DNA of 64,000 nucleotides from Paenibacillus sp. S150 (GTDB lineage: Bacteria; Bacillota; Bacilli; Paenibacillales; Paenibacillaceae), in contig NZ_JACBYI010000023.1 in the NCBI RefSeq assembly GCF_019352175.1, forward strand, positions 35,122 through 99,121. Reading direction: 5' to 3'. Below the pieces are notes generated by a model, which was not told the origin of the DNA, did not search any database, and was given only the letters and a program-made list of their open reading frames with translations. Below, one piece after another: positions 56,606 to 64,000 of the stretch (the first letter of the stretch is position 1; every line of letters starts with the position of its first letter). Made by a program: the position numbers and the translations under genes.

Positions 56606-58492
56606 TTGAATTGGCTCGGATCTTTGCAGCAGTTGGGCAGAGCCATTATGCTTCCTACCATGGTGCTTCCGGCTGCGGCTATTCTGCTGAGTCTGGGCAG
56701 CCTGCCGTGGTCTGCATGGGGACTTTCTTCGGTGTCCGAAGTGACTACTTACGCGGGGCAAGGAATATTTTATTTCATGCCTTATTTGTTTGCTGTCGGT
56801 GTGGCGTGGGGGTTGTCCAATCAGGCCGGACCGGCGGGAATGGCGGCGCTTGCAGGGATGTTCACTTATGACCGGATTGTTTCCAACATGGGGGACGGAG
56901 CGGTGCAGCCCGCAACACTAATCGGAATTATCCTGGGGATTGTCGCCGGCGTTGCGCATAACCGGTTCAAAAATATAAAGCTGCCGGAGGCGATCCAGTT
57001 TTTTGGCGGGTCGCGTTTTGTTTTGCTGTTCATGGGGCTGTTCTCCGCCCTGTTCGCCTGGGTGATGCTGGGATTGTCGCCGTTGCTGCAGCATGGGCTG
57101 GATATATTATTCCGCGATATACAGGCGACCGGAGGCTATGGCGTTTTTGTATACGGGGTTCTGTACAGGGTACTGACAGCGTTCGGACTGCATCATATTC
57201 TCAATAATGTGTTCTGGTTCCAGCTGGGCACCTTTGCCACACCTGACGGCAGTGCGGCTGTGCAGGGGGATTTGCCGCGTTTTTTTGCCGGTGATCCTAC
57301 GGCGGGCATCTTTATGGCCGGACTGTTCCCGATTATGATGTTCGCGCTGCCGGCAATTGCATTTGCCATTATTCAGGAAGCGCGCGAGGATCTGAAGCCT
57401 AAGATCAAAAAGACGTTTTTACGCGCCGCCATGGTCTGCTTCCTGACCGGAGTGTCGGAGCAGATTGAATTTGCCTTCCTGTTTGCTTCACCGTATCTGT
57501 TCGCGCTCCATGTAGTCATGTCCGGTCTGGCTATGGTGCTGACCTATTCGCTGGGCATCCACCACGGCTTCTCCTATTCGGCGGGGGCGATTGACTTTAT
57601 CCTCAATCTGCATTTGTCGCAGCGGGCATGGCTGCTGATTCCGATCGGCATCGGCTACGGAATTGTATATTATAATGTGTTCCGCTGGGCGATCCGCCGC
57701 TTCCAGATTCCGACTCCCGGACGCGAGGAAGGCTCGGAGCTGGGTGACTGGGCAGGGAACATTCCGTATCAGGCCCCGCTGATTCTTGAGGCGCTCGGCG
57801 GCAAGGAAAACATTGTACAGGTGCAGGCCTGCATCACCCGATTAAGACTAACGGTGCATAATGACCGATATATAGATACAGGGGCGCTTAAAGGCCTGGG
57901 CTCGGCGGGGATTATCAAGCTGGGCGGCGGAAATGTGCAGGTCGTCTTCGGAACCTATTCCGAGCTGATCCGTGAGGAGATCAACAAGCTGCTGCTCCGG
58001 GATCTTCCGCAGGTGCTGTTCAGCTCGCCGATTCAGGGCCGGATGATGCCGATTGAAGAGGTGCCGGACCATATTTTTGCGGCAAAGCTGGTGGGCGACG
58101 GGGTGGCTTTTTTTCCGGAAAAGGGGGAGCTCGTCTCGCCGGTCTTCGGCAAGGTGATGCACGTATACCCTACGATGCACGCAGTGGGCATTTCTACGCC
58201 GGAAGGGCTGGAGGTGCTTATGCATATAGGGATTGACACTTCGCAGCTTAAAGGGCCGTTCGAGGCCCTTGTGAAGGAAGGGGACAGTGTGGAGCCGGGG
58301 CAGCTGCTGGTGAGGTTTGATTTGACCTTTTTGCGCGACCACGCCGCATCACTGGCTACGCCAATGGTCATTACGAATCCGGACCGTGTGAAATCCTGGA
58401 GCTACGCTCCATTTAAAAATGTTAAAAAGGGGCAGTCGTCCGTGATGTCCGTGGTCTTACATGAAAGCAATGTTGGAGGGATTGAAGCATGA
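56606..58492 (+). CDS. PTS EIICBA, glucose/N-acetylglucosamine type
   Basis: 628 residues from TTG. EIIC (residues 1-370, GIHHGFSYSAGAIDF), EIIB (residues 390-465, phosphocysteine in VQACITRLRL near 408), EIIA (residues 480-628, phosphohistidine in LMHIGIDT near 540). Fused order C-B-A as in NagE/PtsG-type transporters. It takes up and phosphorylates the sugar. Overlaps ptsI by 4 bases. Confidence 0.9.
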   Translation: MNWLGSLQQLGRAIMLPTMVLPAAAILLSLGSLPWSAWGLSSVSEVTTYAGQGIFYFMPYLFAVGVAWGLSNQAGPAGMAALAGMFTYDRIVSNMGDGAVQPATLIGIILGIVAGVAHNRFKNIKLPEAIQFFGGSRFVLLFMGLFSALFAWVMLGLSPLLQHGLDILFRDIQATGGYGVFVYGVLYRVLTAFGLHHILNNVFWFQLGTFATPDGSAAVQGDLPRFFAGDPTAGIFMAGLFPIMMFALPAIAFAIIQEAREDLKPKIKKTFLRAAMVCFLTGVSEQIEFAFLFASPYLFALHVVMSGLAMVLTYSLGIHHGFSYSAGAIDFILNLHLSQRAWLLIPIGIGYGIVYYNVFRWAIRRFQIPTPGREEGSELGDWAGNIPYQAPLILEALGGKENIVQVQACITRLRLTVHNDRYIDTGALKGLGSAGIIKLGGGNVQVVFGTYSELIREEINKLLLRDLPQVLFSSPIQGRMMPIEEVPDHIFAAKLVGDGVAFFPEKGELVSPVFGKVMHVYPTMHAVGISTPEGLEVLMHIGIDTSQLKGPFEALVKEGDSVEPGQLLVRFDLTFLRDHAASLATPMVITNPDRVKSWSYAPFKNVKKGQSSVMSVVLHESNVGGIEA

Positions 58493-60255
58493 TACAAGGC
58501 ATAGGCGCCGCAGCAGGTGTAGCCATCGGGAAGGCCTTTGTCTTGCCGAACTGGGAATGGAGCCTGCCGGACACTCAGGTGAACCCGGTGGATCTGGCTA
58601 AGGAGTTTGAACGTTTATATGAAGGCATCCGCACCTCTAAAGATGAGATTGAATTCATCAAGAAAGAGTTCAGGGAGGTCGTGGGGCCGGAGGAATCCAG
58701 CATTTTTGACGCCCATCTGGCGATTCTGGATGACCCGGTGTTCATGAGCGAAATCCGCGGTATCATCGAGCGCCAGTACAAGGCGGCGGAGGTAGCGGTA
58801 AAAGAGGCCATCGACCACTTTGTGGCGATGTTTGATTTGCTGGATGATGAATATATGAAGGAGCGGGCGGTCGACATCAAGGATGTAGGCAACCGTCTGC
58901 TCAAGCATCTCCTGGGTGCGCCGGAGGTTACACTGCCATCCGATACGCAGCCTTATATTCTTGTGGCCAAGGAGCTGTCGCCTTCACAGCTGGCGCATTT
59001 GAATCCAACCTATGTGCTGGGCATCGTAACCATGATGGGCGGCAAAACCTCACACTCCTCCATTATGGCCCGGGCGCTCGGCATTCCCCTGGTAGCGGGC
59101 CTGGAGAACAAGATTCTGACTCCGATTCAGACCGGCGACATGCTGGTTATGGACGGTGAGGCCGGGGTAGTGCAGCTTTTCCCGGATGAGCTGACAGTGA
59201 AGGATTATGCGTCCAGACGGGCGAAGCAGCAGCGCAAAAAAGAGCAGCTGGAGCTGCTCGCCACCGTGGAAGCCATCACCAAGGACGGTGTTCCGCTGCG
59301 TCTGGCCGGCAACATCAGCTCCGTGAAGGAGCTGGATATGGCACTGAAATATGGGGCGCAGGGAGTTGGGCTGTTCCGCACTGAGTTTCTGTATATGGAC
59401 CGCAGCTCTTTTCCTACAGAGGAAGAGCAGTTCGAAGTCTATAAGCTGGTAGCGGAAAAAGTAGGGGGCGAAACGGTGGTCATCCGCACGCTGGATATCG
59501 GGGGAGACAAGCATCTGGATTATTTCCAGCTGCCCGAAGAGCAGAATCCGTTCCTGGGCTACCGTGCGATCCGCATCAGCCTGGACCGTAAGGATATGTT
59601 CAAAACCCAGCTCACTGCGATCCTGCGGGCCAGCCATTACGGAAATGTGAAAATGATGTTCCCGATGATCTCCTCCGTAGAGGAAGTGCAGGCAGCCAAA
59701 GCCGTGCTGAACGAGGTTAAGGAGGAACTTAATCTGCGGGGAGTTCCCTATAACCGCAATATGCCGGTAGGCATTATGATTGAGGTCCCGGCGGCAGTGA
59801 TGATTGCCGATCTGCTGGCGGAGGAGGTAGACTTCTTCAGCATCGGCACCAATGATCTCGTGCAGTATGTGCTGGCGGTTGACCGCATGAATGAGCAGAT
59901 CGCCCATATGTACCATCCCTATCATCCGGCAGTGCTGCGCATGATCCGCATGACAGTGGAGGCGGCGCGAAGTGTGGGCATTGATGTCAGCGTATGCGGC
60001 GAGATGGCTGCGGATGAGCGTTCCCTGCCGTTGTGGCTGGAGATGGGAATCGGCGATCTCAGCATGTCCCCGCAGGCGCTGCTGAAGGTGAAGCACCGTG
60101 CGCTGAATACTCTGGCTTCCGAAGCCAGAGTAACGGCCAAGTCCTGTTTCGGGCACCGGACCAGCTCGCAGACGGAAGCGGCGCTTACGGCTTTTGCGGG
60201 GCGGAGCGGGATACCGCTTGGAGCAGGTGCGGATTCGAAGGGAAAAACCTCTTGA
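58489..60255 (+). CDS. ptsI: PTS enzyme I
   Basis: 588 residues. N-terminal HPr-binding helices, phosphohistidine His189 in GGKTSHSSIMARA, the PEP-barrel with GVGLFRTEFLYM, RTLDIGGDK, and C-terminal catalytic Cys in VSVCGEMA. The last 50 residues extend beyond the usual end. It starts the phosphorelay from PEP. Coupled to the EIICBA gene; no HPr gene in this operon. Confidence 0.95.
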   Translation: MIQGIGAAAGVAIGKAFVLPNWEWSLPDTQVNPVDLAKEFERLYEGIRTSKDEIEFIKKEFREVVGPEESSIFDAHLAILDDPVFMSEIRGIIERQYKAAEVAVKEAIDHFVAMFDLLDDEYMKERAVDIKDVGNRLLKHLLGAPEVTLPSDTQPYILVAKELSPSQLAHLNPTYVLGIVTMMGGKTSHSSIMARALGIPLVAGLENKILTPIQTGDMLVMDGEAGVVQLFPDELTVKDYASRRAKQQRKKEQLELLATVEAITKDGVPLRLAGNISSVKELDMALKYGAQGVGLFRTEFLYMDRSSFPTEEEQFEVYKLVAEKVGGETVVIRTLDIGGDKHLDYFQLPEEQNPFLGYRAIRISLDRKDMFKTQLTAILRASHYGNVKMMFPMISSVEEVQAAKAVLNEVKEELNLRGVPYNRNMPVGIMIEVPAAVMIADLLAEEVDFFSIGTNDLVQYVLAVDRMNEQIAHMYHPYHPAVLRMIRMTVEAARSVGIDVSVCGEMAADERSLPLWLEMGIGDLSMSPQALLKVKHRALNTLASEARVTAKSCFGHRTSSQTEAALTAFAGRSGIPLGAGADSKGKTS

Positions 60256-60289
60256 TGCATCCAAAGCACACATAGCAGCATAAGCAGAG

Positions 60290-60315
60290 AGTCCGGCGGT
60301 ATCGCCGGACTTTTT
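60290..60315 (+). terminator. Terminator of the PTS operon
   Basis: AGTCCGGCG and CGCCGGACT with a GTAT loop, then TTTT. Confidence 0.85.
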
Positions 60316-60383
60316 GCTAATGAAGGCAAGGAAGCCCTGCCCTTCATTAGCTGAAGGTGCAGGGCTCTGTATGCCGCTGTCGT

Positions 60384-60908
60384 TTATTCTCCTGCCAGCG
60401 CATCGCAGAAGGCTTTGCCGTAAGGCGGCAGATCCGGCGGACGGCGTGCGGATATGATATGCCCGTCAGTGACGACAGCTTCATCTTTCCAGACCGCGCC
60501 GGCATTTTCCATATCATCACGGATGCCGGGGGTGGAGGTAACCGTCACACCTTCCAGTATTTTGGCGGAGATCAATACCCAGCCGGCATGGCAGATTTGC
60601 CCGATCGGCTTCTTGGCCGCATTGAAATCCTGCACCAGCTTCAGCACTGCGCTGTAGCGGCGGATTTTATCGGGAGCCCAGCCGCCCGGCACAAGAATGC
60701 CGTCGTAATCGGCGGCGCTCAGCTCATCCCAGGAATATTCGGCTTTGGCGGGTACGCCATATTTGCCGATGTAGGTCTTGTCTTTTTCCAGTCCGGCCAG
60801 ATGTACCTCGGCCCCTTCTTCCCTTACGCGGTATACCGGATACCACAGCTCCAAATCCTCGAATTCATCGTCTACAAGGGCTATAACCTTTTTTCCGGCC
60901 AGTCTCAT
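60384..60908 (-). CDS. DJ-1/PfpI-family protein
   Basis: 174 residues. KKVIALVDDEFEDLELWYPV (acid residue), GILVPGGWAPD and the nucleophile elbow QICHAGW. PfpI-type proteins act as glyoxalase/deglycase or chaperone; some are proteases. Exact role unknown. Confidence 0.88.
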   Translation of the reverse strand: MRLAGKKVIALVDDEFEDLELWYPVYRVREEGAEVHLAGLEKDKTYIGKYGVPAKAEYSWDELSAADYDGILVPGGWAPDKIRRYSAVLKLVQDFNAAKKPIGQICHAGWVLISAKILEGVTVTSTPGIRDDMENAGAVWKDEAVVTDGHIISARRPPDLPPYGKAFCDALAGE

Positions 60909-61119
60909 CCTTTAAGCAGCTCCCTTCGTGAATCTTGGCTCCAGTACATTCTAGCAAATTTGAAATATGAAGTCATCCTGCGGATTGAAAAGCTTAGGCT
61001 ATTTTCCAAATAAATCATTTTATGCAAATCAGCAGGAATTGAGGGGAAGCAGGTCGAATATAGCTTATGGAAAAGGTCAAATCTCGTCCTTTTTCAATAT
61101 TAAGTCTGAGGTGTGGGAG

Positions 61120-61572
61120 ATGTATAAAGATCATTTAATGAAGAAGTCGTGCGGCTGCGGAGGTACCATGACCATACATATGCATACGCTGATCTACAGC
61201 GCAAAGATAAAAATTACTCATGTTCCAGTCTACACCTGCGGAGAGTGCGGGCGCTATGAGCCACTGCCGTTTATCAAGCATGATCTGGGCAAGCTGATCA
61301 AAGAACTGGGAGAAACCCCGTCCAAGCGGCATCTTTCGTTTGCGGACAGAAATGAATGGGCAAGTGTGCTTAAGGAAACTTTTGCAAACGGCTTGTTTGC
61401 GGGCGGAATGTCGGAGGTGGAAGAAACGATCCGGGCGGCCATCCAGGGACGGATAGATTTGCTGCTGGATGTGTACCGTTTGGCAGTGGATCTAACGGAC
61501 CGCAAATGGATGGAGGAAACTGGAAGCAGACTGTCGCAATTGACAGTTCAGCCCGCAGAAAGTGCGAAATAA
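61120..61572 (+). CDS. Zinc-finger-headed hypothetical protein
   Basis: 150 residues from ATG 61120 (GAGGTG upstream). CGCGGTMTIHMHTLIY and CGECGRYEPLPF form a YgiT-like zinc finger, followed by a helical tail. The helical body continues to the end (IRAAIQGRIDLLLDVYRLAVDL). Conserved in related Bacilli by my recollection; function unknown. Confidence 0.6.
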   Translation: MYKDHLMKKSCGCGGTMTIHMHTLIYSAKIKITHVPVYTCGECGRYEPLPFIKHDLGKLIKELGETPSKRHLSFADRNEWASVLKETFANGLFAGGMSEVEETIRAAIQGRIDLLLDVYRLAVDLTDRKWMEETGSRLSQLTVQPAESAK

Positions 61573-61801
61573 AGCGGATACTGAAATTTTTTCTGCAAAA
61601 TCAATGAAAATCTTTCATGAATGTTGGATTTTTCACGCGGTTTTTGATACGATAGAATCAGAACAGGCAAACCTATGATTGCGACAACTTTAGACAGGAA
61701 ATCTTTGGATGCAATGAAGCAGAAGGAAGCCCCGTATCCCGTATCACGATAGCGCTCCCAGCCTTTGAAAGAAATTTTGAAAGGAAAATGAAGCGTTATC
61801 A
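61573..61801. other. Gene-free spacer upstream of ccpA
   Basis: About 230 bases without a gene. A weak inverted repeat TGAAAATCTTTCATGA lies near 61604-61621; nothing else is identified. Confidence 0.4.
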
Positions 61802-61830
61802 TTGCACAATTGTACAAAGTGTCGTATCAT
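61802..61830 (+). promoter_or_regulatory. ccpA promoter
   Basis: TTGCAC (61802-61807), 17 bases, TATCAT (61825-61830), about 45 bases upstream of the ccpA start. Confidence 0.55.
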
Positions 61831-61878
61831 GATTTTAATTAGTCGAACGATAAAATTTATCGCAATGGAGAGAGTAAT

Positions 61879-62889
61879 TTGACGGTAACCATTTACGATG
61901 TAGCTCGAGAAGCAGGCGTATCGATGGCTACGGTATCACGGGTTGTGAATAATAACCCGAACGTGAAGCCGCAGACCCGGAAGAAGGTTTTTGAAGCGAT
62001 TGAGCGTTTGGGCTATCGTCCAAATGCCGTGGCGAGGGGTCTCGCCAGCAAGAAAACGACAACCGTAGGGGTTGTTATCCCTGATATCTCGAACTCGATT
62101 TTTGCGGAAATTGCGCGCGGGATCGAAGATATTGCCAACATGTACCATTACAACATTATTTTGTGTAACGCGGATAAACGCAAGGAGAAAGAAATTCGTG
62201 TAATCAACACGCTGCTGGAAAAGCAAGTGGACGGGCTTCTGTTCATGGGCGGAACGGTAACGGAAGAGCATATTCAAGCATTCCAGACGTCTGCGGTTCC
62301 AATTGTACTCTGCGCGACCCGTGATGAGAAGGGCACTTACCCGTCTGTTGACATCGACCACGAGACCGCTGCGTTTGATGCCGTGAACACGCTTATCCGC
62401 CACGGCCACCGCGAAATTGCGATGATCAGCGGAACACTGCAGGACCCTGCCAACGGTTATGCCCGTTTCCAGGGCTACAAGAAAGCGCTGGAAGCCGCAG
62501 GAATCGAGTATCAGGAGGATCTGGTACGCATCGGGAACTATCGTTACGAATCCGGTGTCGAAGCGATGAAATACTTCCTGGGACTCAAGAAGAAACCAAC
62601 GGCTGTGTTTGCGGCAACCGATGAAATGGCGATTGGTGCAATCCACAGTATTCAGGATGAAGGCCTTAAGGTTCCGGATGACTTCTCGATTATCAGTGTC
62701 GATAACATCCGTATGGCTTCCATGGTCCGTCCGTTGCTGACAACCGTAGCACAGCCTATGTACGATCTGGGCGCGGTGGCAATGAGATTGCTGACCAAGC
62801 TGATGAAGAAAGAAACCGTTGAGAATCCGCGGGTCATTTTGCCGCATGAGACGATTCTCCGCCTGTCTGTAAATCATTTGAACAAATAA
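61879..62889 (+). CDS. ccpA: Catabolite control protein A
   Basis: 336 residues from TTG with GGAGAGAG upstream. LacI-family helix-turn-helix TIYDVAREAGVSMATVSRVVN, hinge PNAVARGLASKKT, and a periplasmic-binding core with the HPr(Ser-P) contact region. As the CcpA master of carbon catabolite repression it answers to HPr-Ser-P, linking to the PTS operon nearby. Terminator follows. Confidence 0.93.
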   Translation: MTVTIYDVAREAGVSMATVSRVVNNNPNVKPQTRKKVFEAIERLGYRPNAVARGLASKKTTTVGVVIPDISNSIFAEIARGIEDIANMYHYNIILCNADKRKEKEIRVINTLLEKQVDGLLFMGGTVTEEHIQAFQTSAVPIVLCATRDEKGTYPSVDIDHETAAFDAVNTLIRHGHREIAMISGTLQDPANGYARFQGYKKALEAAGIEYQEDLVRIGNYRYESGVEAMKYFLGLKKKPTAVFAATDEMAIGAIHSIQDEGLKVPDDFSIISVDNIRMASMVRPLLTTVAQPMYDLGAVAMRLLTKLMKKETVENPRVILPHETILRLSVNHLNK

Positions 62890-62924
62890 GCACGAATGAC
62901 AAGGGTTAGAACATAGGCACATAG

Positions 62925-62946
62925 AAAGCTCCTTTTGGAGCTTTTT
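62925..62946 (+). terminator. Terminator of ccpA
   Basis: AAAGCTCC and GGAGCTTT with a TTTT... loop, then a T-run. Confidence 0.75.
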
Positions 62947-62984
62947 ATGTTTTATAGCCGATTTTTGCTGCAGGAGGGGTACAT

Positions 62985-63680
62985 ATGAGTGGAATTACAG
63001 GATTAATTGGGGCAATGGATGAGGAAATCAAGCTGCTGCTGGAGAGTATGAGAGATAAGGTAAGCACGGTCAAGGCTGGCGTTACTTATTACTCAGGCAC
63101 CATATTCGGCCAAAAGGCTGTCCTCTGTAAATCAGGAGTGGGCAAGGTTAACGCTGCGGTGACGACACAGGTTTTGCTTGATGTCTTCGGCGTAACACGT
63201 GTACTTTTCACAGGTGTTGCAGGGGCTCTGCATCCGGATCTTGAGATTGGAGATATTGTAGTCTCGTCGCTCTGCATTCAGCATGACATGGACGTCGGCG
63301 CCCTTGGATATCCCAGGGGAGTAATTCCGTATCAGGAGGTATCCTCCTTTCCCGCAGAGCCTGAACTCATACAGCTTGCCGAAGAAGCCTGCCTGGCACT
63401 GAGGCAGAAATCGGTTACCGGCATAGTGCTGTCAGGCGATCAATTTATTGCCAGTGCGGCTGTTGTGGCCGAGCTCCGTGAGCAGCTGCATGGAGCGTGT
63501 GCGGAAATGGAGGGGGCGGCTGTTGCCCAGGTCTGCTTCATGAATGAAATTCCTTTTGTGATTATCCGTTCCATGTCAGACAAGGCAGACGGGTCGGCGC
63601 ATGTAAACTACCGTGAATTTACGGTAGCGGCCTCCGAACGCTCTCATGCAATCCTCGAATATATGCTGAAGGCAATGTAA
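62985..63680 (+). CDS. mtnN: 5'-methylthioadenosine/S-adenosylhomocysteine nucleosidase
   Basis: 231 residues. IGAMDEEIKLLLE, LFTGVAGALHPDLEIGDIVVS, LSGDQFIAS and the catalytic CAEMEGAAVAQVC (Glu) and RSMSDKAD (Asp) motifs are complete. Salvages MTA and SAH; in some species it also feeds AI-2 synthesis. Confidence 0.95.
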   Translation: MSGITGLIGAMDEEIKLLLESMRDKVSTVKAGVTYYSGTIFGQKAVLCKSGVGKVNAAVTTQVLLDVFGVTRVLFTGVAGALHPDLEIGDIVVSSLCIQHDMDVGALGYPRGVIPYQEVSSFPAEPELIQLAEEACLALRQKSVTGIVLSGDQFIASAAVVAELREQLHGACAEMEGAAVAQVCFMNEIPFVIIRSMSDKADGSAHVNYREFTVAASERSHAILEYMLKAM

Positions 63681-63794
63681 TATTGTGTTCTTATAAGGAA
63701 TCTACACCGCGCCATGCTGAAGATTGACTTTCCATTTCCCGCAGAAGCAGGTACCGTCTATTTAAAGGGAGGTACCTTTTTTGAAGGATAAGAA
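63681..63794 (+). other. Gene-free spacer
   Basis: Contains a hairpin AGGTACCGTC..GGGAGGTACC near 63751-63778; the rest is unassigned up to the R1 repeat. Confidence 0.4.
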
Positions 63795-63868
63795 TTTATA
63801 TGTTTTGGGGTCCCCGCAAAGTACCTGAGTCATCATCGAAGCCAAGGCCCCGCTTTGTGGGGTTATTT
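63795..63868 (+). repeat. Dispersed repeat R1, copy 3
   Basis: Third copy of the 75-base element; spacer and terminator hairpin kept. Confidence 0.75.
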
Positions 63869-63886
63869 TGAAGGATAAGAATTTAT

Positions 63887-64000
63887 CCTGAATTTCGAAA
63901 GTAAGTATCCACAAATCACCTAAAAGCTCTACACGAAGGGATTTCTTGCTAAAAACAGCCTGCACCAAATGGGTGAAGGCAAAAAGAGGGTTTATCCCTT
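63887..64000 (+). repeat. 154-base MITE-like element R2, copy C (truncated by window)
   Basis: CCTGAATTTCGAAAGT followed by the same interior as copy B; the right end lies beyond the window. Confidence 0.75.

Noticed and set aside
59050..60273. A 407-codon minus-strand frame opposite ptsI
   Set aside because: Complement of a clear enzyme I gene; the translation is His/Arg-rich without domains.
61936..62922. A 328-codon minus-strand frame opposite ccpA
   Set aside because: Shadow of ccpA with no start signal and no recognised motifs.

Overview
The window looks like a chromosomal segment of a spore-forming Paenibacillus-type Firmicute (moderate GC, strong AGGAGG ribosome binding sites, frequent GTG/TTG starts, GerA/GerC/GerB germination operon, DUF1292, CcpA, PTS enzyme I). 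It has two halves separated by a tRNA-Val(GAC) gene at 34704-34775 (minus strand).

Left half (1 to about 34.7 kb): the lysogeny, early and replication part of a prophage or prophage-derived element. It opens with an AT-rich two-gene cassette, an AAA ATPase plus an HNH nuclease that looks like a Septu (PtuA/PtuB) defence system. A leftward block follows: an ATP-dependent DNA ligase and a four-gene operon behind a promoter with two operator copies. That operon contains a protein whose N-terminal part resembles the C-terminal domain of Cas8c/Csd1, fused to a helix-turn-helix. Next come a possible LexA-controlled gene pair, small phage genes, a hammerhead-ribozyme-like RNA, and an Agr-type peptide signalling cassette: a kinase-less multi-pass membrane protein, AgrB, a cysteine-free AgrD-like peptide and two receiver-less LytTR proteins. 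The immunity region holds a small Xre protein, a free-standing S24 domain, a CI-type repressor, a Cro-like protein and their shared operators. From 12 to 34.5 kb the genes all read rightward except one: Orf6C- and DUF3102-like proteins, an orphan MazF, an SMC-like ATPase/RecT/RecE-like exonuclease set, a replication initiator with four 18-bp iterons inside its gene, a helicase loader, a DnaB helicase, a sigma factor, a RuvC-like resolvase, two orphan DNA methyltransferases, a PAPS-reductase-like protein, many small zinc-binding proteins, an SSB-tailed protein, an ArpU regulator and an excisionase-like HTH. No integrase, terminase, capsid, tail or lysis gene is visible, so the element is either defective or continues left of the window.

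Right half (35 to 64 kb): ordinary chromosome. It carries an M50 metalloprotease, a lipoprotein, a GNAT enzyme, DUF3892, a germinant receptor operon, a secreted stalk-like protein, DUF1292, an arginine/lysine/ornithine decarboxylase, an MFS transporter, a YktB-type protein, 6-phosphogluconate dehydrogenase, shikimate kinase, a rhodanese, EPSP synthase, a CoA-binding protein, a broken DUF559-type gene, a PTS EIICBA plus enzyme I operon, a PfpI-type protein, CcpA and MTA/SAH nucleosidase. The long gene-free gaps (42.6-43.9, 47.5-47.9, 50.2-50.7, 53.5-55.4, 56.0-56.6 and 63.7-64.0 kb) are filled with several families of dispersed repeats. These include a 154-bp MITE-like element with 16-bp terminal inverted repeats and a repeat of about 75 bp that carries a terminator-like hairpin.

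The most novel material is in the prophage: the stripped-down Agr/LytTR circuit beside the CI switch, the ribozyme-like RNA just upstream of it, a gene overprinted inside the cytosine methyltransferase, and the Cas8c-like/HTH operon.
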